From the NCBI GenBank assembly GCA_002633005.1, contig NMRA01000191.1, positions 270,077-334,076 of the forward strand: a stretch of 64,000 bases of DNA, in the 5' to 3' direction. How positions within the stretch are numbered: position 1 is the stretch's first letter; the number at the start of each line of letters is the position of its first letter. Source of the DNA: Phoronis australis (Eukaryota > Phoronida > Phoronidae). The notes under the pieces were generated by a model, which had not been told where the DNA came from, searched no databases, and saw only the letters and a program-made list of their open reading frames with translations. Positions 42,501 to 51,500 of this stretch are shown one piece after another. The translations under genes and the position numbers were made by a program.

Positions 42501-45500
42501 CGTAAGTGAAAAAGGCCACTGTTGTACAAGTATGCTCGGGAACTTGCAGACCAATCCCAGCAATATGGTGGCCACTGAAATGATTAGTTGGTGAGGTTGA
42601 ACTGGGGGATTGAAAATCACTGAATTGGTTCCATTAGCGAAGTTTTCCCTGCAAGTACCAGCTTTATGGAACGCAGCGCAGGTTTCTCAAACGCTTCAGC
42701 CCATAATATCAACCAGACCACACACTTTCACAAGCACATATTGCCAATACATGAACTCTTTGGGTACAACAACCAACAGGCGTTGTAAGTCCTGAACAAA
42801 TATCTGGCGAGGACAGAGAGTCCACACTCACCTTTCACCCTTGCCTCGGTCATTGTGGTGACCGATAGGGTCACTAGGGTGGTACAGCATAGTCTGCTGC
42901 GGGTCCATGTCCACCACGACGCGAGTACCCAAGTCCACCTCTGAAATTCAGAAAGACAATTGACTTTAACAGTGCAAGGGACTCTTCAACCAGTCAAGAT
43001 TTTCAGCCACCCACTGATGAACAATATTCTAAAAATGTAAATTATGTATTTACTGGACTTAAACCGGTGAAATTTTCAGCTACATCAAGTCAACAACTGT
43101 CAACTTTTTCAAGCTTCGGCAACGCCAGGCAGTCACCAAACTTTACTCAAGACTTAATTCCAAAATGGAAGAAATGCGTGCATAACTTTGAGTAATTTTT
43201 CCTATTTCATGCGATGTGAATGGTCAATTTTAAGTTGAGTTGGTGATCATGTACCCTGGTGGAGTGTCTTATAACTAACATTCAACTTGCATCATATCTG
43301 GACCATGCTCAAAATTTTCGGCCTTTTACCTTGAGAATGTCACAGAAACTGTTGAAAAGACACAACTGGTATCTTCCAGTGTAGTTGTAAGCCCAGTTAA
43401 GATTTCCGAACTAGTGTCCACGGTCCTCCTATATTTCTGGACATCAAAGAAGCAACTGTTCACAACATTGAACATGCAGTCCACGATACTCAAGAATGCT
43501 CGTCAGGCAGTCGCAGCACTGACAACAGGTCCTTCAAGGACACTGTCTAGGAAACTGTTAATTTTGGAATAATTGTTACATAAAGTATACAATGAAACTC
43601 CATAATTAGGTAGAGCCTCTAAAATGCTAAATACCAAAATTCAAGGGGAATCTGAATTTCCGTGGTCCTGAAGATTAACATTTTATTTTGACTGTTTCAA
43701 AATGTATACACTAAGTCAACAATGTTTCTGACTGGTGATGCAGAACCAAAAACTTAAAGCATGTCTAGCTGGCAACAAAAATACTGGCAATCAAAAAATA
43801 ATTACAGACGATCAGGTACACGATGTGCCAGACGAGTGCAGGCAGCCCAGGTAGGCCCACTGCATTGATCACCTGGAGCCATTTTATGCTTTAATAATAT
43901 GTAGTTAAAACCGAGCTGAGGCAGTTGAGCCTGACTCAAGGGTGAAACTGTGAGCCCCAGAGGGACTCGAACCTACAACCTGTAGTAAAGGAAGCGGACA
44001 CCTGTCCCACAAGGCCACACTGCCTCCTCAAATGTGTAGCTGGTACTTTACCGCAATAATTACAAAATTTTGAACATCTGCAATTTAGTCGTTTTTTATA
44101 TAATTCTCGAATTTGGGATGGCCAATATTGCATGTGAGCAAAATAATTCTTCCCCATTTCAACAATGAAAAGTGTCGTGTGTTCAATCAATTCTGTATAT
44201 CCGAAATCATGCTCCCGAAGTACAGCCATCTCAATCTGGGGAATTATGCGGTAACATTCCCATACTTGATAAAATGTGTTATTTCCATAGAAACAAAAAT
44301 GTAATATAATGTGACACAGGATGCAGAGGCAAAGAAGATTTTTTAAACAGCATAATTTGTATCAAAGAGACTTTGTTTTTCATTTGCAAAAACAGAAATC
44401 TGTTTCAGATAACAAAAAACGCTATTTTACTATAATTCCAAAGGGATAAATAACATGCAGATGTTCAGGAATTGCTTAATTTTTCCTCTGAATCATACTA
44501 CAACTTACAGCACCTCCTTCAGATAGAATGAGCAACTACTGCAAAACAACCGTCGATCAACTTGAGGCCAGAAATTTCAAGTTTTACAGATTATATTCTC
44601 AGGTTTTGGTAATTACAAACCAAAAATACTTGAAACATGGTACCTGCTGCAGATATATGTCAATTCTGTTTGAAATATCTAATTAGTGAAAGAAGTCAGA
44701 TTCTGCGAATTAAGTCCATTTTCTATTTTTGCAGAAAACCAGGGTCTCTAGTTATATTAAAAACCAGACTTTGGCTATCAAAAACCTAACTTTTGATTAA
44801 GATTACATTTCGCTATAAAATTGGTCTCGACTTGTTCCTGAGCGACAATCTAGTTTAACATAATTTATGCTACACAAGGTATGGTTGTATTCACTGACAA
44901 CTTGTAAATGTGAAAAAAATCTTTAAATAGATGGCCTTAGCACTAAAGGTGTACCTTGGGGGCTCACATAGCCGCATCGGGCAGTTTTTTCCCCAACACC
45001 ACCTCGCGATACTTACTGGCTGATTTGCAGCAGATGATTTTCGACACAAAATTTGTTCTTAAAAACATTTGGCAACTTTCAACGTACTTCATATTCACGT
45101 CCTCGCTATACCTTGTGCTTCTAACTAACTTGACCAAGCAATCACATAGATAAGGAATTAGCTTGCAAGTACCACTTTAAAGATCTCACTAATTTCGGAC
45201 AAAAATAATTTGCAGATTGCTTTATAACAATTCTCAAAGGCTTCTAATATTGTCTGATAGTAACTAAGGAACAGAACATAAAATTATGAAGTATTAATTT
45301 GATGCTAATAATCTTTGATGGGAAAATGAATAAATATTCACTTGTCTGCCACATTCAAATGTGTCTAAAAATTGTGAGGTTTTACCATAAACATAAAAAT
45401 TGCAAAGTTACTTCCTGGTGAGTCTATCCTACTCCTGTAGCTTTGCAGGACTCAAACATGATGAATATAAAGTGAGTTATATGATGACAATACTACACAA

Positions 45501-48500
45501 AATACTCTTGCACACAGTGGGCTTAGGTCTCCCAGTGTACTTTAGTTGGTGTAAGCTGATAGGGAATGCAAAGGGCAAATGCTATTCAAATGCCATAACT
45601 GATAAATCATTCAGACAAGGATGATTGCAGCATATCTCATCACTGTCCAGGATAATGCCCACAAGGCATCATCACACACTGGAACACAAGTGATTGGCGA
45701 AGGCAGAGAAATAACTATTAGAATTCTGTATCTGTAAAGTCATGGTCAATATATGGGCATTAGAGAAATGTCCACTCAACACTAGCAAATAAAAACAAGA
45801 AAATCACCATGTCGCTATACATATCAATATAACATAAACATTGGGGGTTAGCCCTGGCGAGCCTAGAAATGGAAATCGGGTGTGGGCGCGTAACCCAGAG
45901 ATGGGGCCTTGTATTTAAAGAAATATGGAAGTGGGCGCTTACCTGTGGCTGATTATAGTCTAAGAGTCAATTTCAGCAACGTGCCACTGCAGAAAATGCT
46001 TAATGTCCCCGGTGACAACCTTAACTTCAGGCCATATCTACCCTGAGACTAAAAATTGATATGGTATCCGCATTTCAAAGCATACCTCAACATGCTGAAT
46101 ATCAACTTACTGTGTGACTGAAGCAAATTACAGGTGGGCACTAGTTCAAGTATTGGGTGATTAATTGACAATTATCGTAAGTAGAGCATCGGAGCTGAGG
46201 CGACCAGTGGCCACATAAGCCCGAAAATTTTTAAATGCAAGGAGTGGGTGTTTACGTTAGCATGAGCATTAACCTGAATGTATGCAAACTTCAGTGCAGA
46301 TTGTCTTTTTGTTGTTCAATCGTAGCCCTTTATATGTTAACTGAGTACAAAAGAATGAATCAAAAGCTTTCATTGAAATTTTCACATTTTGTGATGATTC
46401 TCTGACCATTAAGCTAAATGTGTGCAAAGGAATGTAATCTAAAGCTATCATAACAGAATTGCAAAACCAAGGACTTGCAAAGCAGAAAAAAGTTACCAGC
46501 AGCTCAAAGACATGCCACAATACACATTGCCATTATTGTGGCCTATTGTCATTATTGTTTACATGTGTTTGAAACCAATGCCTTATGTAGAATTCCAAGG
46601 TGAAAATCAGCAACTACAGTACTGTATGCACTTTTAAGGTTATTATTTCAACACCATGCAAGGATGGATGCAAGGATGGATGGGCCACTTGAAGGTACAG
46701 AGTGTTGGCTAGTGTTCAAGGCAAATAAATCTGAGGATAATTTGCTGTGAACTGAAAGTTCTTGACCCAACAGATAAGGTTTAAAGCAAGAGGTAAGACA
46801 AGCCAGTGTTTTATTGATGTCACCATTCATTGTGCTCCAGGCTTCCCAAGACATACAATCTGCTGTATAGTTCATCTCAATAAAATATTCAAACAACACA
46901 CTTAGTATGATAGATGCATCTGCAGTAGCCTGCAGGGGCCATGTGGGTGTCACAAGGCAGGATACTTAGCAACTGAAAAATCTAGAATCAAGTATAATAT
47001 ATATACAGGTTTCTGATTTCTTGCATCTCAGTCACAGTGACTAGGTTCCCTTATATAATACTATAAGTCTATAGAGACAAGGAAAACCATGCAGGTTTGA
47101 GTTGTGTTGTGGTGCTGGGCAGCATTATTGTGCAATGCCATTGTTCTGATCATTTTTCAACCTAGAAAAAATCACTTATGACAAACACGGGTAAAACTGA
47201 ATCAGGACTAGTAATGTCAAATGAAAGTATGTCAGTGTCCTACAATGAACTATAGGCTCAGTGCAGCAATATATATGTCAATCAAATTGCATGTTATTGC
47301 AGTAGTATTAACCACTCATTAACTATTGGAGTTTAAGAGATCAGTGATCAACACCTTTGGTCCAGCTCAGGTTTTTCCATTCAAAATCTGAAAATGTGAC
47401 CAAAAGACCGTAAACTGATAAAAACTAAGGTTACTAGCAAGCTTTTACAGTGGTCCAGAGTTCCGCCTACGTAGCCAACTTTTGATTTCTCCCTAGAGAC
47501 CACTTACCGTTACAAAATTGGTCGAAGCAACTTGTTCATTTATTCAGACCAGAAGTGATATTCAAGTACGCAAAGAACTGATCCTTCATTAATTTATTTG
47601 ATGAGACCATGCTAAGCACATAAAATGACATGCCGTGACACGCCAACCTATAAAGCCTGGTCTCAAGCAGTAACGAAATATCAATTTTCTCAAAGTTCTG
47701 AAATCCAAGATTGACTCGGAAAAAAGATCAAGACCAGTTTCAATATGGTGAGCGATTCAAATCAAAAGGTTTTTTGTGACGGAAGGCTGGTTTATAGTTG
47801 CTTTAATCTTCGTTCCGCAACACCTGATGAAAGTTGTGTCATTACATAATCCAAGGCTTTTGCTATTGCAGGTCAGTGTCCGATATCAATTCTTTCTCTA
47901 CTTCATCCAATTAAGTTTCCCCTATTTCAACCATCATATACAAAACTACTATTGCATATTACATTATATCACTTGCATAAGTCGTATCAAGCCACAGCAA
48001 TAGATTTTATATGACAGAGACAAAATCTGATACATCTGACAGGACTGAATGTACGAACTAAAATTGTGCATTGGAATTTTGTCCAACTTAGCCAAAAATC
48101 TGCCGTCATGAATGTCTGACTAAATGCAAGATTTACAGCACAACACAACGCTCCTTATGCTAAGCCAAAAATTCAAGCATGTACCAATGTGGTCTCTGTC
48201 CAGAACAGTACGAAATATTCAATACACTGAACTCTTTAGTGGTGTGAGTACACAAAGGAGTTTTTTCACTTAATCCAATATCAAATTTCTGGTAAGACCC
48301 AGTTGACAAGGATGAAACGCAACTTCATCCATTCACATATATTTGAAGACAATGAACATGTTCGTGTAGATTGTTCGATTACCTCCCTCTCCAACAGCGA
48401 TAAATTCTATTGTCAGACCATGAAATTGGATTCCCAGCTCGTATTGGGCTTGATTTGGCCACTTACAGACCAATGTGGAGAAAAAATGTCATCCACGTGA

Positions 48501-51500
48501 TCTCAGGTACGTCACCTCTTGTCAACAAGGGAATTTTCCAATGTTGTATTTAGTGAGTTAACATTATATTAAGTATGAAACGGACATATAAACTGTTAAT
48601 AAGAGTTGGCCATTAATGCCACATTTGCATGAATGAATGATTTCACTTGTAAGCTGGGCTTCCCCCACCTTGCAATCATCACATTCAATCAATATATTGA
48701 AGGCACATATAGCCTGAAGTGATGGTTCCTACTCAGTGGAAATAACTGGTTCCCATTAATTAATTCTTGACATCTCGCACCATTACATCCAACTATTACC
48801 ATGCTGAAAACTTCAGACATTCATCCTTAACCTTCTTCTCTTTCACATCATGACTGGATGTAGCCTTACTGTAGTACTTAGAACTACTGATTGACTTTAT
48901 TCAGGGATTTTCTAACTGAGGGCCGATAACATTCTAAACTAAGAAGTGTAGTGCAGACTGTAGTGCCATGGTGTGGTGCACACTAGGCAATGACCATCGC
49001 CTCTGTTGGCCCGAAGCAGAGGCGATGTAGAGGCTATAGGCGCTCTGTACGCCGGAAGCTTTTCGGCGAATTATGCCTCGCACCGACTAAACCATCAAAG
49101 TCACGTTGTTATAAATACCTTTTGCGCATAGAGGAACACCTTAAGAGGTTGTCGATGTGTTTAATTCCTTCCANTTATATAATACTATAAGTCTATAGAG
49201 ACAAGGAAAACCATGCAGGTTTGAGTTGTGTTGTGGTGCTGGGCAGCATTATTGTGCAATGCCACTGTTCTGATCACTTTTCAACCTAGAAAAAATCACT
49301 TATGACAAACACGGGTAAAACTGAATCAGGACTAGTAATGTCACATGAAAGTATGTCAGTGTCCTACAATGAACTATAGGCTCAGTGCAGCAATATATAT
49401 GTCAATCAAACTGCATGTTATTGCAGTAGTATTAACCACTCATTAACTATTGGAGTTTAAGAGATCAGTGATCAACACCTTTGGTCCAGCTCAGGTGTTT
49501 ACATTCAAAATCTGAAAATGTGACCAAAAGACCGTAAACTGATAAAAACTAAGGTTACTAGCAAGCTTTTACAGTGGTCCAGAGTTCCGCCTACGTAGCG
49601 AACTTTTGATTTCTCCCTAGAGACCACTAACCGTTACAAAATAGGTCGAAGCAACTTGTTCATTTATTCAGACCAGAAGTGATATTCAAGTATGCAAAGA
49701 ACTGATCCTTCATTATTTGATGAGACCATGCTAAGCGCATAAAATGACATGCCGTGACACGCCAACCTATAGAGCCTGGCGTGCGTTCAGTAGATGCTAG
49801 GACCAACGCTAGGACCTAGCCAAAAGCTAGTCAAGGTCACGTGCTCTAATTTAAAATACATTGCAATATTTCGCGTAATCTCGCAAAGTCTTGCTTTTAA
49901 GCTAGGTCCTAGCGTTACTGAACGGGAGGCTGGTCTCAAGCAATAACGAAATATCAAATTTCTGAAATCCTAGATTGACTCGGAAAAAAGATCGAGACCA
50001 ATTTCAAAATGGTGAGCGATTCAAATCAAAAGTTTTTTTGTGACGGAAGGCTGGTTTATAGTTGCTTTAATCTTCGTTCTGCAACACCTGATGAAAGTTG
50101 TGTCATTACATAATCCAAGGCTTTTGCTATTGCAGGTCAGTGTCCGATATCAATTCTTTCTCTACTTCATCCAATTAAGTTTCCCCTATTTCAACCATCA
50201 TATACAAAACTGCTATTGCGTATTACATTATATCACTTGCATAAGTCGTATCAAGCCAGCGCAATAGATTTTATGTGACACAGACAAAATCTGATACATC
50301 TGACAGGACTGAATGTACGAACTAAAATTGTGCATTGGAATTTTGTCCAACTTAGCCAAAAATGTGCCGTCATGAATGTCCTGCTAAATGCAAGTTTTAC
50401 AGCGCAACACAACGCTCCTTATGCTAAACCAAAAAAATTAAATCCCAACTAAAGCTTGTACCAATGTGGTCTCGGTCCAAAACGGTACGCAACATTCAAT
50501 ACACTGAACTATTTAGTGGTGTGAGTACAAAAAGGAGTTTTTTCACTTAATCCAATATCAAATTTCTGGTAAGACCCAGTTGACAAGGATGAAACGCAAC
50601 TTCATCCATTCACATATATTTCAAGACAATGAACATGTTCGTATAGATTGTTCGATTATCTCCCTCTCCAACAGCGATAATTTCTATTGTCAGACCATGA
50701 AATTGGATTCCCAGCTCGTATTGGGCTTGATTTGGCCACTTACAGACCAATGTGGAGAAAAAATGTCATCCACGTGATCTCAGGTACGTCAGCTCTTGTC
50801 AACAAGGTTTGGCGAACCTCAGTCCCCATACCAGGGAACTTTCCAATGTTGTATTTAGTGAGTTAACATTATATTAAGCATGAAACGGAATTTAAACTGT
50901 TAATAAGAGTTGGCCATTAATGCAGCGGCGCGTTTTGATTCTATGCCACATTTGCATGAATGAATGACTTCACTTGTGAGCTGGGCTTCCCCCACCTTGC
51001 AATCATCACATTCAATCAATATATTGAAGGCACATATAGCCTGAAGTGATGGTTCCTACTCAGTGGAAATAACTGGTTCCCATTAATTAATTCTTGACAT
51101 CTCGCATCATTACATCCAACTATTACCATGCTGAAAACTTCAGACATTCATCCTTAATCTTCTTCTCTTTCACATCATGACTGACATGACTGGATGAAGC
51201 CTTACTGTAGTACTTACTTAGAACTACTGATTGACTTTATTCAGGGATTTTCTAACTGAAGGCCGATAACATTCGAAACTAAGAAGTGTAGTGCAGACTG
51301 TAGTGTCATGGTGTGGTGCACACTAGCTTCCGAAGATCTCTCAGCTCCAGGCCCAGGGCAGGACAAGCAGACATCACCAGGACAAACCACATCACGACTA
51401 CTAGCGTTCTCTCTCCTGTTATACCTCTGGCTTCAAACTAATGAGTTCTTACAGGAGTGAAATTTCATCTTTCGCTGGTCTACATAGATATCTATAACCT

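Larger units (their letters stand above)
7433..42831 (-). other. KIF13: KIF13 intron 2 (about 35.4 kb)
   Basis: This is the largest unit in the window. It is presumed to be one intron because exons 2 and 3 join in frame and no further kinesin segment is missing between them. The contents I can name are listed separately: MITEs at 8803-8949, 9991-10167, 11227-11755 and 13980-15795 with its relatives, short dispersed repeats, a possible SINE near 19198 and several simple repeats. In 15.8-18.5, 20.0-23.9, 28.0-31.6 and 34.0-36.3 kb I see no gene or named element beyond the few items listed. Nested genes without recognisable domains cannot be excluded. Confidence 0.85.

Noticed and set aside
47776-50267. 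Two similar frames (47776-48003 and 50040-50267) looking like a conserved gene pair
   Set aside because: They are the same sequence in the two duplicate copies, so their similarity is not evidence of selection on a protein.
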